DNA of 64,000 bases from Methylotenera sp965234545 (GTDB lineage: Bacteria; Pseudomonadota; Gammaproteobacteria; Burkholderiales; Methylophilaceae): positions 1,116,001-1,180,000 of the forward strand of contig OZ248348.1 of the NCBI GenBank assembly GCA_965234545.1. The letters are read 5' to 3'. Below, piece by piece: positions 34,071 through 43,109 of the stretch (its first letter is position 1; the number at the start of each line of letters is the position of its first letter). The notes beneath the pieces are model-generated. The model was not told the DNA's origin, made no database searches, and saw only the letters and a program-made list of their open reading frames with translations. Both the position numbers and the translations under genes were made by a program.

Positions 34071-35351
34071 ATGGAACAACTTAACCTCTCCCCTGCCAGT
34101 CATGCTGATGGTCGCATCACCCTACCTGGCTCTAAAAGCATATCCAATCGCACCTTGCTGCTCGCTGCCTTAGCCAGCGGCAATACCGAAATTCGTGATG
34201 TATTGGCCTCGGATGACACGGCGCGCATGCTGGAATCGCTCACTAAGCTTGGGGTTAAATTAGACCAGATTGGCGAGCATGACTGGCGCGTGCATGGCTG
34301 CGACGGCAATTTTGATAACAAGCAGGCAGATTTGTTTTTAGGCAATGCCGGCACGGCTTTTAGGCCGCTAACGGCTGCGCTGGCTTTTTCTAATGGCGAC
34401 TACCAATTGTCTGGCGTCGCACGCATGCACGAGCGACCCATAGGCGATTTAGTCGACGCCTTGCAGCAAGCCGGCGCCAACATTAGCTACCTAGGGCAGC
34501 CTGGCTTCCCTCCATTAAAAATAGCCCCCGCCCAAGCGGATTTAAGTGTGCCAATTAAGATACGCGGTGACGTGTCCAGTCAATTCTTGACGGCCTTGCT
34601 CATGGCCTTGCCTTTGAGCAAACAGCAAGCCAGCATACAAGTGGTGGGCGAGCTAATATCCAAGCCTTACATCGAAATTACCCTAAATTTAATGGCTAAA
34701 TTTGGCGTGCAGGTTGCGCGTGATGGTTGGCAACGCTTCACCATTGCGGCGAACAGCGTTTATACCAGCCCAGGTCAATTATGCGTTGAAGGCGACGCCT
34801 CCAGTGCCTCCTATTTTCTTGCGGCAGGCGTCATGGCCGGCTCAGTGACGGTCGATGGCATAGGGCAACACAGCATACAAGGGGACGTGCGGTTTGCCGA
34901 AGCGCTTAGCTTAATGGGCGGTGAAATCAGCTACGGTGAAAATTACATTACCGCTAAAAAAGCCAATAAAATCAAAGCAATTGATTTGGATTGCAACCAC
35001 ATACCGGATGCCGCCATGACCTTGGCTATCTTGGCCTTGTTTGCCGACGGCACCAGCACCCTTAGAAACATCGCCAGTTGGCGAGTCAAGGAAACCGACA
35101 GGCTGACGGCCATGGCCACCGAACTGCGTAAAGTAGGCGCCTTGGTTGTAGAGGGCAGCGACTACCTGCAAATTACCCCACCGACTGCTATTATGCCCAA
35201 TGCAGTCATAGACACATACGATGACCACCGCATGGCGATGTGCTTTTCATTGGTGTCTTTGGCTGGCGTGCCGATCACCATCAATGACCCGGCCTGCGTC
35301 AACAAAACCTTCCCAGATTACTTTGCTTGTTTTGCCAAGATAGCACGATGA
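34071..35351 (+). CDS. aroA: 3-phosphoshikimate 1-carboxyvinyltransferase (EPSP synthase)
   Basis: AroA joins shikimate-3-phosphate and PEP in the chorismate pathway. The 426-residue protein shows the class I motifs LPGSKSISNRTLLLAALASG (residues about 18-37). LFLGNAGTAFRPLTAAL and DVSSQFLTALLMALPL follow, then RVKETDRLTAMATELRK. It overlaps cmk by 4 bp. The tyrA-aroA-cmk-rpsA-ihfB order is conserved across betaproteobacteria. Confidence 0.97.
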   Translation: MEQLNLSPASHADGRITLPGSKSISNRTLLLAALASGNTEIRDVLASDDTARMLESLTKLGVKLDQIGEHDWRVHGCDGNFDNKQADLFLGNAGTAFRPLTAALAFSNGDYQLSGVARMHERPIGDLVDALQQAGANISYLGQPGFPPLKIAPAQADLSVPIKIRGDVSSQFLTALLMALPLSKQQASIQVVGELISKPYIEITLNLMAKFGVQVARDGWQRFTIAANSVYTSPGQLCVEGDASSASYFLAAGVMAGSVTVDGIGQHSIQGDVRFAEALSLMGGEISYGENYITAKKANKIKAIDLDCNHIPDAAMTLAILALFADGTSTLRNIASWRVKETDRLTAMATELRKVGALVVEGSDYLQITPPTAIMPNAVIDTYDDHRMAMCFSLVSLAGVPITINDPACVNKTFPDYFACFAKIAR

Positions 35352-36010
35352 ACAAGCCCATCCCAGTCATTGCCATAGACGGTCCGTCTGCTTCGGGCAA
35401 GGGCACCGTGGCCCAGCGGGTGGCAACGCATTTGGGTTTCCACTATTTGGATTCCGGGGCCTTATACCGGATTGTGGCGCTGGCCTCGCAACAAGCTGGT
35501 ATCGCTTGGTCAGACGCCGAAGCGCTCGTCATGTGCGCGAAGCAACTCAGCCTGCGCTTTGAGAATGAGCAAGTATGGCTTAATAATCAGGATGTCTCCG
35601 AGGCCATACGCAGCGAGGTCATGGGCAAAGGTGCCTCGCAAGTGGCTGTGCACCAAGCCTTACGTCAAGTATTAAGCAGTGTGCAACACGATTTCCGACA
35701 AGCGCCAGGTTTGGTGGCTGACGGACGGGACATGGGCACGGTTATTTTTCCCGATGCCGTATTGAAAATATTCCTCACCGCCAGCACCGAAGTACGCGCG
35801 CAAAGGCGTTATCAACAATTGCTGGCTAAACAACAAGCGGCTGATTACCAAGCCATATTGCAAGATCTATTGGAGCGCGATGCCCGAGATAAAAATCGCG
35901 CCAGCGCGCCCTTGCTTATGGCTGAAGATGGCATATTGCTTGAAACCGACCATTTGAGCATAGTGCAAGCGGTAGAGCGGGTGTTAGAAAATTATCAAGC
36001 TTCGGTATAA
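35348..36010 (+). CDS. cmk: Cytidylate kinase
   Basis: Cmk phosphorylates CMP and dCMP. I start it at 35348, where ATGA overlaps the aroA stop; the upstream ATG at 35327 lies inside aroA. The 220-residue protein has the P-loop (AIDGPSASGKGTVAQRVA) and LDSGALYRIVAL. VADGRDMGTVIFPDAVLKI and the lid RDARDKNRASAPL follow. rpsA follows after a 165 bp leader. Confidence 0.95.
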   Translation: MNKPIPVIAIDGPSASGKGTVAQRVATHLGFHYLDSGALYRIVALASQQAGIAWSDAEALVMCAKQLSLRFENEQVWLNNQDVSEAIRSEVMGKGASQVAVHQALRQVLSSVQHDFRQAPGLVADGRDMGTVIFPDAVLKIFLTASTEVRAQRRYQQLLAKQQAADYQAILQDLLERDARDKNRASAPLLMAEDGILLETDHLSIVQAVERVLENYQASV

Positions 36011-36059
36011 TTTTCTGCCTAAATCCTATAAATAGTCTTTTATTTTTCAATGTTTTAGT

Positions 36060-36151
36060 TATAATCACATTCTTTGAAATTTTGTGAAATTTTTTTCGTC
36101 TGCGCATTACACTAATACGCAGTTTTATTAATTACCCCACTGCTAGGTGGG
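36060..36151 (+). promoter_or_regulatory. rpsA promoter box and structured leader
   Basis: TATAAT (36060-36065) is a strong -10 box about 110 bp before rpsA. Downstream are two small hairpins. CTGCG/CGCAG (36100-36104 with 36118-36122) is followed by TTTTATT and could be a weak terminator or attenuator. CCCAC/GTGGG (36136-36140 with 36147-36151) sits about 25 bp before the ATG. In E. coli S1 represses its own leader, and this region may play that part here; that is inference. Confidence 0.45.
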
Positions 36152-36175
36152 ATTACTTTTAGGTACTTTTATTTA

Positions 36176-37687
36176 ATGGCTTCTACTTCTAAATCCACCC
36201 CTTCTTCAATGGAATCATTTGCCGCGCTTTTTGAAGAAAGCTTAATCCATCAAGAAATGCGCTCCGGTGAAGTGATCACCGCCGAGGTTATCTCTGTTGA
36301 TAGCGACCACGTTATTGTTAATGCCGGTCTAAAATCAGAAAGCGTGATCGCTGCTTCTGAATTCCACAATGCACAAGGCGAGCTTGAAGTTAAAGTCGGC
36401 GACTTTGTTAAAGTATTGATCGAAAAATTAGAAGACGGTTTTGGTTCTACCTTACTGTCACGCGAAAAAGCAAAACGCATGGAAACTTGGTTAGACTTAG
36501 AAGATGCCATGAACGAAGGTCGCATCATTAAAGGTTTTGTCAGCGGTAAAGTTAAAGGCGGCTTACGCGTTTCTGTTAATGGCATCATGGCTTTCCTACC
36601 AGGTTCATTGGTAGACGTGCGCCCTGTTAAAGACACTACCCCATTTGAAAACAAAGAGTGCGATTTAAAAGTTATTAAAATTGACCGCAAACGTAACAAC
36701 ATCGTTGTTTCACGCCGTGCCGTGATGGAAGTCAGCGCCGGCGCAGACCGCGAAGCCCTAATGGGTTCCTTGGCTGAAGGTTCAGTGGTTAAAGGTATCG
36801 TTAAAAACATCACCGACTACGGTGCATTCGTGGATTTAGGTGGCATTGATGGCTTGCTACACATCACAGACTTAGCATGGCGTCGTGTAAAACACCCATC
36901 TGAAGTATTGACCGTGGGCGAAGAAGTGGAAGCGAAAATCTTGAAATTTGATCAAGAGAAAAACCGCGTTTCACTAGGCATCAAACAATTGGGTGACGAT
37001 CCATGGATCGCTCTAACCCGTCGTTACCCAGTAAGCACACGCTTGTTTGGTAAAGTGTCTAACTTGACTGATTACGGTGCGTTTGTTGAAATCGAACCAG
37101 GTATTGAAGGTTTGGTACACGTGTCAGAAATGGATTGGACTAACAAAAACATCCACCCAGGCAAATTGGCTCAACTAGGTGACGAAGTAGAAGTCATGAT
37201 TCTTGAGATCGACGAAGCACGTCGTCGTCTATCATTGGGTATGAAACAATGCCAAGCCAACCCATGGGATGATTTCTCTGCCACTCACGCTAAAGGCGAC
37301 AAAGTATCAGGTCAAATCAAATCCATCACTGACTTCGGCGTGTTCATTGGTTTGCCAGGTGGCATAGACGGTTTAGTGCACTTGTCTGATTTGTCTTGGA
37401 CACAAACTGGCGAAGAAGCCATCCGCAACTTCAAAAAAGGTGACGAATTGCAAGCTGTCATTTTGGCCATAGACGTTGAGAAAGAGCGCATTTCATTAGG
37501 TGTTAAACAATTGGTTGCCGATCCATCTGGCGCAACCAGCAGCACAGACGATAAATCCGATGCCAAGCCAAAAGCTAAATCTGCCAAAACTAAAGACACG
37601 GCAGCTAAAGTAGCGGATGACGGCGCAACTGCAGGTACAACTAACCTTGGTGCTTTATTAAAAGCTAAATTAGATAGCAAGAAATAA
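36176..37687 (+). CDS. rpsA: 30S ribosomal protein S1, five-domain form
   Basis: S1 helps the ribosome bind mRNA. The protein has 503 residues and five S1 domains: about 30-97, 114-182, 200-271, 287-358 and 373-446. Domains 3-5 carry clear TDYGAFV / TDFGVFI motifs. E. coli and most proteobacterial S1 proteins have six domains and about 557-570 residues. Here the chain leaves the fold right after domain 5 (LGVKQLVADP) and runs into a Lys/Ala/Asp/Thr-rich tail ending TNLGALLKAKLDSKK. The open frame is clean, so this is not a sequencing break. ihfB follows after 32 bp. Confidence 0.96.
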   Translation: MASTSKSTPSSMESFAALFEESLIHQEMRSGEVITAEVISVDSDHVIVNAGLKSESVIAASEFHNAQGELEVKVGDFVKVLIEKLEDGFGSTLLSREKAKRMETWLDLEDAMNEGRIIKGFVSGKVKGGLRVSVNGIMAFLPGSLVDVRPVKDTTPFENKECDLKVIKIDRKRNNIVVSRRAVMEVSAGADREALMGSLAEGSVVKGIVKNITDYGAFVDLGGIDGLLHITDLAWRRVKHPSEVLTVGEEVEAKILKFDQEKNRVSLGIKQLGDDPWIALTRRYPVSTRLFGKVSNLTDYGAFVEIEPGIEGLVHVSEMDWTNKNIHPGKLAQLGDEVEVMILEIDEARRRLSLGMKQCQANPWDDFSATHAKGDKVSGQIKSITDFGVFIGLPGGIDGLVHLSDLSWTQTGEEAIRNFKKGDELQAVILAIDVEKERISLGVKQLVADPSGATSSTDDKSDAKPKAKSAKTKDTAAKVADDGATAGTTNLGALLKAKLDSKK

Positions 37688-37719
37688 GTGTAATTAGTGA
37701 CAAGATAAAGGCAACAAGC

Positions 37720-38001
37720 ATGACCAAATCTGAACTAATTACGCTGCTTGCGGAGCGCTTTCCGCAATTGGTTGTAAAAGACGCAGAGCTGTCAGTCAAA
37801 GCCATCCTAGATGCGATGACTGACAACCTGGCAGCCGGGGAGCGCATCGAAATACGTGGCTTTGGTAGTTTTAGTTTGAACTACCGTCCACCACGTTTAG
37901 GTCGCAACCCAAAAACCGGCAGCAAAGTGCAAGTGCCAGAAAAGCACGTACCGCACTTTAAAGCTGGTAAGGAATTGCGTGAGCGCGTCGATTTAACATA
38001 A
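37720..38001 (+). CDS. ihfB: Integration host factor subunit beta
   Basis: IHF-beta is half of the DNA-bending IHF heterodimer. The 93-residue protein starts MTKSELITLLAERFP. It has the DNA-binding arm RIEIRGFGSFSLNYRPPR with the conserved LGRNPKTG. Its place right after rpsA is diagnostic for the beta subunit rather than HU or IHF-alpha. A strong terminator follows 40 bp downstream. Confidence 0.95.
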   Translation: MTKSELITLLAERFPQLVVKDAELSVKAILDAMTDNLAAGERIEIRGFGSFSLNYRPPRLGRNPKTGSKVQVPEKHVPHFKAGKELRERVDLT

Positions 38002-38036
38002 GTTAAATGCGGCTTGCTAGCCTTAGCAAAGCAATA

Positions 38037-38069
38037 AAAAAAACGGCAGCCGATGGCTGCCGTTTTTTT
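38037..38069 (+). terminator. Intrinsic terminator after ihfB
   Basis: An 11-base perfect stem AAACGGCAGCC/GGCTGCCGTTT (38041-38051 with 38055-38065) with a 3-base loop is followed by a T-run to 38069. It closes the tyrA-aroA-cmk-rpsA-ihfB block and cuts it off from lapB. Confidence 0.95.
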
Positions 38070-38167
38070 GCGCGTGCCATTAAGCGCTTACTGGATTTTA
38101 AATTTAAGTTAAAATGCCAACCATATGAACGCCTCATCCCGTCCAGCCTATTGCAGAAGGATCAACC

Positions 38168-39334
38168 ATGGAATTTGAATTCTGGTGGTTGCTGGTCTTA
38201 CCGCTTTTCTTTAGCCTAGGTTGGTTAGCCGCCAGGGTGGATTTGAAGCAACTGCTGGCCGAAGCAACCGCCCTGCCAGCCGCCTACTTCAAAGGCTTAA
38301 ATTTCCTCATTACCAATCAACAAGACAAAGCCATAGAGGCTTTCAGCGAAGCGGTGCAAGCCAACACCGAATCCTTAGAACTGCATTTTGCCCTAGGCAG
38401 CTTATTCAGAAAGCGTGGCGAAGTGGATAGAGCCATCCACCTGCATCTGCATTTACTGGAAAAAAAGGCCCTAGAGCCGCAACAAAAATTAGCCGTCACC
38501 GCCGAGCTGGCGCAAGATTATTTAAAAGCCGGCTTGCTCGATCGTGCAGAAGAATTGTTTGAATCCCTGGACGACAACCGCTACCGGCAACCTGCCCTAC
38601 GCGCCTTGCTAGAAATCTACGTACGGGAACGCGAATGGCTAAGAGCGATTAAAGCCGCCACGGAATTAGAACGTTTATCTGGCGTGCCATTTCGCATTGA
38701 GGTGGCTCACTACCACTGTGAACTGGCCGTGCAATTCCAATTGGCCAATGACTTAACTTCAGCCCAATCCTCACTTGAAGACGCCCTGCACGCCAACAAA
38801 AATTGCGTACGGGCCAACGTCCTATTGGGGGACATGTTAGTTGAAGATCAAGCCCATAAAGCCGCGATTGCCACCTGGAAACGCATCGAGTATCAAAAGC
38901 CCGAATACCTAGGCTTAATCGCACCTAAATTACTGCATAGCTACCAGTCCCTTGACCAAACAAAAGAAGGCTTAAGCTTGCTACAAGCTTATTTACAGAC
39001 TTACCAACTGCCTTCCATGTTGAAAGTGCTGTTTGACGCAACTTTGGCTGAGCAAGGGGCAGATCAGGCGGCTAAACTTGCTCGCAATGAGTTAATAAAA
39101 AAACCCAGCTTAAGTACCCTAGACCAGCTATTGCAAGCGCGGGCCATATTAGAGGACAGCAAGACGCAAAAATCCCAGGACACGCAACTCATGCAACAGG
39201 CGGTGCGCCATGCGATTGGCAACCGAACCACCTACCACTGCGAGCAATGTGGTTTCAAAGCCAAGTACCACCATTGGCAATGCCCAGCCTGCAATGCCTG
39301 GGAATCCTTGCCTGCTGAACCGACCAACGTTTAA
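38168..39334 (+). CDS. lapB: Lipopolysaccharide assembly protein LapB (YciM)
   Basis: LapB regulates LPS synthesis by controlling LpxC turnover with FtsH. The 388-residue protein has an N-terminal membrane anchor (WWLLVLPLFFSLGWLAA). TPR repeats follow, and a C-terminal rubredoxin-like metal domain (YHCEQCGFKAKYHHWQCPAC, two CxxC pairs). The gene lapA, usually just upstream, is not found; the 166 bp gap from ihfB holds a terminator and no supported ORF. pyrF follows after 11 bp. Confidence 0.95.
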   Translation: MEFEFWWLLVLPLFFSLGWLAARVDLKQLLAEATALPAAYFKGLNFLITNQQDKAIEAFSEAVQANTESLELHFALGSLFRKRGEVDRAIHLHLHLLEKKALEPQQKLAVTAELAQDYLKAGLLDRAEELFESLDDNRYRQPALRALLEIYVREREWLRAIKAATELERLSGVPFRIEVAHYHCELAVQFQLANDLTSAQSSLEDALHANKNCVRANVLLGDMLVEDQAHKAAIATWKRIEYQKPEYLGLIAPKLLHSYQSLDQTKEGLSLLQAYLQTYQLPSMLKVLFDATLAEQGADQAAKLARNELIKKPSLSTLDQLLQARAILEDSKTQKSQDTQLMQQAVRHAIGNRTTYHCEQCGFKAKYHHWQCPACNAWESLPAEPTNV

Positions 39335-39345
39335 AGCTAACCACC

Positions 39346-40065
39346 ATGACCAGCACTCAGAACACCCAAACCAACCGCGACCCTAAAATCATCGTGGCCC
39401 TTGATTACGCCGATGCCGCCAGTGCACTTACATTGGTGCGTCAGTTAGATCCGAGTTTATGCCGCCTTAAGGTTGGCAAGGAGTTGTTTACGGCAGCCGG
39501 GCCACAGTTTGTTGAACAATTGGCTAAGCTCAACTTCGGTGTGTTTTTAGACCTAAAATTTCATGACATTCCCAACACCGTCGCCAAAGCTTGCAGTGCA
39601 GCCAGCAATCTAGGCGTTTGGATGCTAAACGTGCATGCCAGCGGCGGCCTAGAAATGATGCAAGCCGCACAAGCGGCCGTCAACGAACAAGCCATACCGC
39701 CCATCCTCATCGCTGTCACGGTATTAACCAGCATGAACCAAGCTAACCTGAGGCAAATTGGCGTAGCGGCGGATTTGCCTAGCCACGTCATGAACTTAGC
39801 CAAGCTCACCCAGCAAGCAGGACTGGGCGGCGTGGTTTGCTCTGCTCAGGAAGCCGCTATGTTGCGCGCAGCATTAGGCCAGGCATTTTGCTTGGTGACC
39901 CCAGGCATACGCCCAACCGGCGCCAGTCAGGACGATCAATCTCGCATCGTTACCCCCGCACTAGCCTTACAAAATGGCGCCAGCTATTTGGTCATAGGCC
40001 GACCGATCACGCAAGCTGCCGACCCGCTCAAAGCGCTGAATGCCATCCACGACGAATGCACCTAA
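39346..40065 (+). CDS. pyrF: Orotidine 5'-phosphate decarboxylase
   Basis: PyrF makes UMP from OMP. The 239-residue protein shows the catalytic DxKxxD motif in VFLDLKFHDIPNTVA. KVGKELFTAAGP lies near the N-terminus, and LVTPGIRPTGA and YLVIGRPIT are the phosphate-binding loops. The 11 bp gap from lapB indicates co-transcription, as in other proteobacteria. Confidence 0.97.
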   Translation: MTSTQNTQTNRDPKIIVALDYADAASALTLVRQLDPSLCRLKVGKELFTAAGPQFVEQLAKLNFGVFLDLKFHDIPNTVAKACSAASNLGVWMLNVHASGGLEMMQAAQAAVNEQAIPPILIAVTVLTSMNQANLRQIGVAADLPSHVMNLAKLTQQAGLGGVVCSAQEAAMLRAALGQAFCLVTPGIRPTGASQDDQSRIVTPALALQNGASYLVIGRPITQAADPLKALNAIHDECT

Positions 40066-40193
40066 AACCAGGCTAAGCAATTGAAATAACTAGAAAAACG
40101 GCTATTCCTATTGGCATAAAAGCGTATGATGGGAGTCAGTCGACTAGCTGTCAGCACGACTACGCAGCAGTCCAATCAGTGGGGAGTGCTTAA

Positions 40194-40829
40194 ATGAAAA
40201 CCTTCTTGATTCTTGTATTATGCTGGCTAGGCTTATGCATCTGCGCCCAAGCCGCCGTCAACATCAACACGGCCAACCAAACTGAATTGGAAAGCCTGCC
40301 TGGCATAGGCCCGGTTAAAGCCAAAGCCATATTGGAATACCGCAAAAAGAATGGTGGCTTTAAAAGCGTAGACGAGCTAACCAGAGTCGATGGCATAGGC
40401 CCGGTTACCCTAAAAAATGCACGAAACGATATCGTGCTTGATGCCAGCGCGATGACCAAACCTACAGCCGTTAGCGCCAATCCAAAAAACCATGCGGATA
40501 GCAAGAAATCACTGAAGCAGGCTGCGCCTGCAGCAACGGTGCTTAAAACGCCGATTCAGCCAACACGGGCCAACAAGGCCATCGTCGTGCCAGCCAAAAC
40601 GATAGTCAGCCCTAAGCCTGCGAGTACGGCAACCAGTGTCGCACCCACTAAGCTCGCACCGGCCAAAGCAAGCCCCGCGAAAGTCAAGGCCGCTGGCGTT
40701 AATCCTGGCAAGTCAGGGCCTGGCATCTTAGAGCCCGGCAAATTAAATCCTAGCAATCAACAGGGCATCACCGCAAAACCAATCACAATCAAGCCCTCGT
40801 CACAAAAAGCGGCGACTAAGCAACCCTAA
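40194..40829 (+). CDS. ComEA-like helix-hairpin-helix protein with a long low-complexity tail
   Basis: This exported 211-residue protein has a signal peptide (ILVLCWLGLCICAQA). A ComEA-type helix-hairpin-helix domain follows at residues 22-85 (VNINTANQTELESLPGIG, GGFKSVDELTRVDGIGP). HhH proteins of this type bind DNA, for example in natural uptake. The rest (about 90-211) is a disordered Ala/Pro/Lys/Thr-rich basic tail not usual for short ComEA proteins. It stands alone after pyrF and is convergent with metG. DNA binding is inferred from the domain. Confidence 0.88.
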   Translation: MKTFLILVLCWLGLCICAQAAVNINTANQTELESLPGIGPVKAKAILEYRKKNGGFKSVDELTRVDGIGPVTLKNARNDIVLDASAMTKPTAVSANPKNHADSKKSLKQAAPAATVLKTPIQPTRANKAIVVPAKTIVSPKPASTATSVAPTKLAPAKASPAKVKAAGVNPGKSGPGILEPGKLNPSNQQGITAKPITIKPSSQKAATKQP

Positions 40830-40850
40830 GCTTACTTAGCGATTGGCTTG

Positions 40851-42899
40851 TTACTTTACCCGCATACCCAATTGCGCGCCGGCATCAGGGCTAAGAATGA
40901 ACGGACCACCGCTCTCGTCACTGGCCGCCAACACCATGCCTTCGCTGAGGCCAAACTTCATTTTACGTGGCGCCAGATTGGCCACCATCAAAGTCAATCG
41001 GCCTATTAATTGATCTGGGTCGTAAGCCGATTTAATTCCAGCAAACACCTGCCTAGGCTGAGCTTCGCCTATGTCCAAACTCAATCTGAGTAATTTTTCT
41101 GCGCCTTCGACGTGTTCAGCATGAATAATTTTAGCGATGCGCAAATCGACCTTGGTGAAGTCGTCTATGCTGATTTCCATGCCACTGGTCGCGGCAGGCG
41201 CAACGCTAGCCTTTACTGGCGCAACCGTTGGGCTGGCAGTGAGGTTTTCTTTATTGGCTTCAGTCATGTCTAGTATCCATTTAGGGTCGATACGGGTAAT
41301 TAAATGTTGGTAGCTTTGTATGCGATGCCCGGCTGTTAATTCTGCCGCAACACTGGCCCAGCTTAATGACTCTAGATTGAGAAATTGCTCTACCTCGCCA
41401 GCCAATTTCGGTAAGACCGGTTTTAAGTACAGGGTAAGCAAACGGAATAATTCCAACGCATCGGAACACACTTCTTGCAAGGCTTGCGTTTGATCCGCTT
41501 GCTTTGCCATCACCCAAGGGGCTTTTTCTGCGACGAAGCCGTTGGCACTGTCCGCCAAGCGCATGATTTCACGCAAGGCCTTACCGTATTCCCTGTTATC
41601 GAAAGCCTCGGCTATCATAGCCGCGCTGGATTTAAGTTCAGCCACCACCGGGTTGTTGCTGGAGGGGCGTAATTGACCGTCGAATTGTTTATTAATAAAG
41701 CCGGCCGTGCGGCTGGCTATATTGATGTATTTGCCGACTAAATCGCTGTTTACCCTGGCCACGAAATCATCCAAGCTTAAATCGATGTCTTCCATGCTGC
41801 TATTGAGTTTGGCGGCGTAATAATAACGCAAGTATTCCGGATTCTTAATGTGTTCCAAGTAGCTGCGTGCAGTAATAAACGTGCCGCGCGACTTACTCAT
41901 TTTTTCACCATTTACGGTCAAGAAGCCATGGGCAAAAATTTTCGTTGGTTTACGGTAACCGCTGTATTCCAATGTGGCCGGCCAAAATAAGGCATGAAAA
42001 TACAGGATGTCTTTACCAATAAAATGGTACAACTCCGTTTTGGCATCTTGGGCCCAGTACTCATCAAAATCCAAACCGGTGTCCGCGCAGAGCTTTTTAA
42101 AGCTGGCCATGTAACCTATGGGCGCATCCAACCACACGTAAAAATACTTGCCGGGCGCATCCGGGATTTCAAAACCAAAATACGGCGCATCGCGCGAAAT
42201 ATCCCAATCGTTTAAGCCGCTTTCAAACCACTCCGACATTTTATTGGCGGCTTCACCCTGCAAGGTGCCTGAGCGAGTCCATTCCTTTAAAAAATCAGCG
42301 CATTCCGATAATTTAAAAAAGTAATGCTCGGTCTCTTTGCGCACCGGTGCAGCACCGGATACTGCAGAATAGGCATTGATTAATTCGGTGGGGTTGTACG
42401 TCGCGCCGCAGACTTCACACGAATCGCCGTACTGATCTTTGGCATGGCATTTAGGGCACTCGCCTTTAATGAAGCGATCCGGTAGAAACATGTTTTTAAG
42501 CGGGTCATAAAACTGCTCTATGACTTTGCTGGCTATTTTTCCTGCACCTTTAAGCGCCAGATAGATGCTTTGTGACAGGGCTTTGTTTTCTGGGGCGTTG
42601 GTCGAGTAGTAGTGATCGAAGCCCACTAAAAACTCATTGAAATCGGCGCTGTGCTGCTTGTGCACATCGGCTATCAAGGCTTCTGGCGTGATGCCCTCTT
42701 TTTCCGCCCGCAACATAATCGGCGTGCCATGCGTATCATCGGCACAAACGTAATGCACGGTATGCCCTTGCATTTTTTGAAAACGCACCCAAATATCGGT
42801 TTGTATGTATTCAACCAAATGGCCTAGATGTATACTGCCATTGGCATAAGGAAGGGCTGAGGTAACGAGAATCTTGCGTGCTGTGTGTGCGGTGGCCAT
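40851..42899 (-). CDS. metG: Methionine--tRNA ligase
   Basis: MetRS charges tRNA-Met. I start it at 42899 (MATAHTARKILVTSALPYANG). The frame extends upstream to 42974, but those 25 residues precede the conserved start. The 682-residue protein has HIGH as HLGH (NGSIHLGHLVEY) and KMSKS (GEKMSKSRGTF). A two-knuckle zinc domain (CPKCHAKDQYGDSCEVCG) and a C-terminal tRNA-binding domain (VDLRIAKIIHAEHVEGAEK) complete it. It is divergent from mrp with 210 bp between starts. Confidence 0.97.
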   Translation of the reverse strand: MATAHTARKILVTSALPYANGSIHLGHLVEYIQTDIWVRFQKMQGHTVHYVCADDTHGTPIMLRAEKEGITPEALIADVHKQHSADFNEFLVGFDHYYSTNAPENKALSQSIYLALKGAGKIASKVIEQFYDPLKNMFLPDRFIKGECPKCHAKDQYGDSCEVCGATYNPTELINAYSAVSGAAPVRKETEHYFFKLSECADFLKEWTRSGTLQGEAANKMSEWFESGLNDWDISRDAPYFGFEIPDAPGKYFYVWLDAPIGYMASFKKLCADTGLDFDEYWAQDAKTELYHFIGKDILYFHALFWPATLEYSGYRKPTKIFAHGFLTVNGEKMSKSRGTFITARSYLEHIKNPEYLRYYYAAKLNSSMEDIDLSLDDFVARVNSDLVGKYINIASRTAGFINKQFDGQLRPSSNNPVVAELKSSAAMIAEAFDNREYGKALREIMRLADSANGFVAEKAPWVMAKQADQTQALQEVCSDALELFRLLTLYLKPVLPKLAGEVEQFLNLESLSWASVAAELTAGHRIQSYQHLITRIDPKWILDMTEANKENLTASPTVAPVKASVAPAATSGMEISIDDFTKVDLRIAKIIHAEHVEGAEKLLRLSLDIGEAQPRQVFAGIKSAYDPDQLIGRLTLMVANLAPRKMKFGLSEGMVLAASDESGGPFILSPDAGAQLGMRVK

Positions 42900-43109
42900 G
42901 AGATAAATGGATCTATTTAGCGAAAACGGTATTCTAGCAAATGCTGCCAGCTTAACCCAGCGTTGATTGCGCATTTTATGCGGCAGCCTGTTTAGTGCTA
43001 GCTTAGCAAGCTATACAAATATCACCCAAGCCCGCAGGACTATCGGTTAAAATACCTTATCATTTTACTCAAGTTTATTTTCAACTAAACACTAACAGGA
43101 ACTGCACGC

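Noticed and set aside
36250..36813. 187-codon antisense frame in rpsA
   Set aside because: It is a shadow of a highly biased gene; its composition (Ser/Thr/Arg-rich) shows no family or start signal.
38007..38219. 70-codon frame between ihfB and lapB, at the place of lapA
   Set aside because: It runs through the terminator and into lapB in another frame, has no membrane helix pair and does not resemble LapA.
40111..40130. TTGGCA/TATGAT as a promoter of the ComEA-like gene
   Set aside because: The two hexamers are only 8 bp apart, too close for a sigma70 promoter.
42900..42974. N-terminal extension of MetRS
   Set aside because: The 25 extra residues precede the conserved start and fall in the divergent promoter region of mrp.
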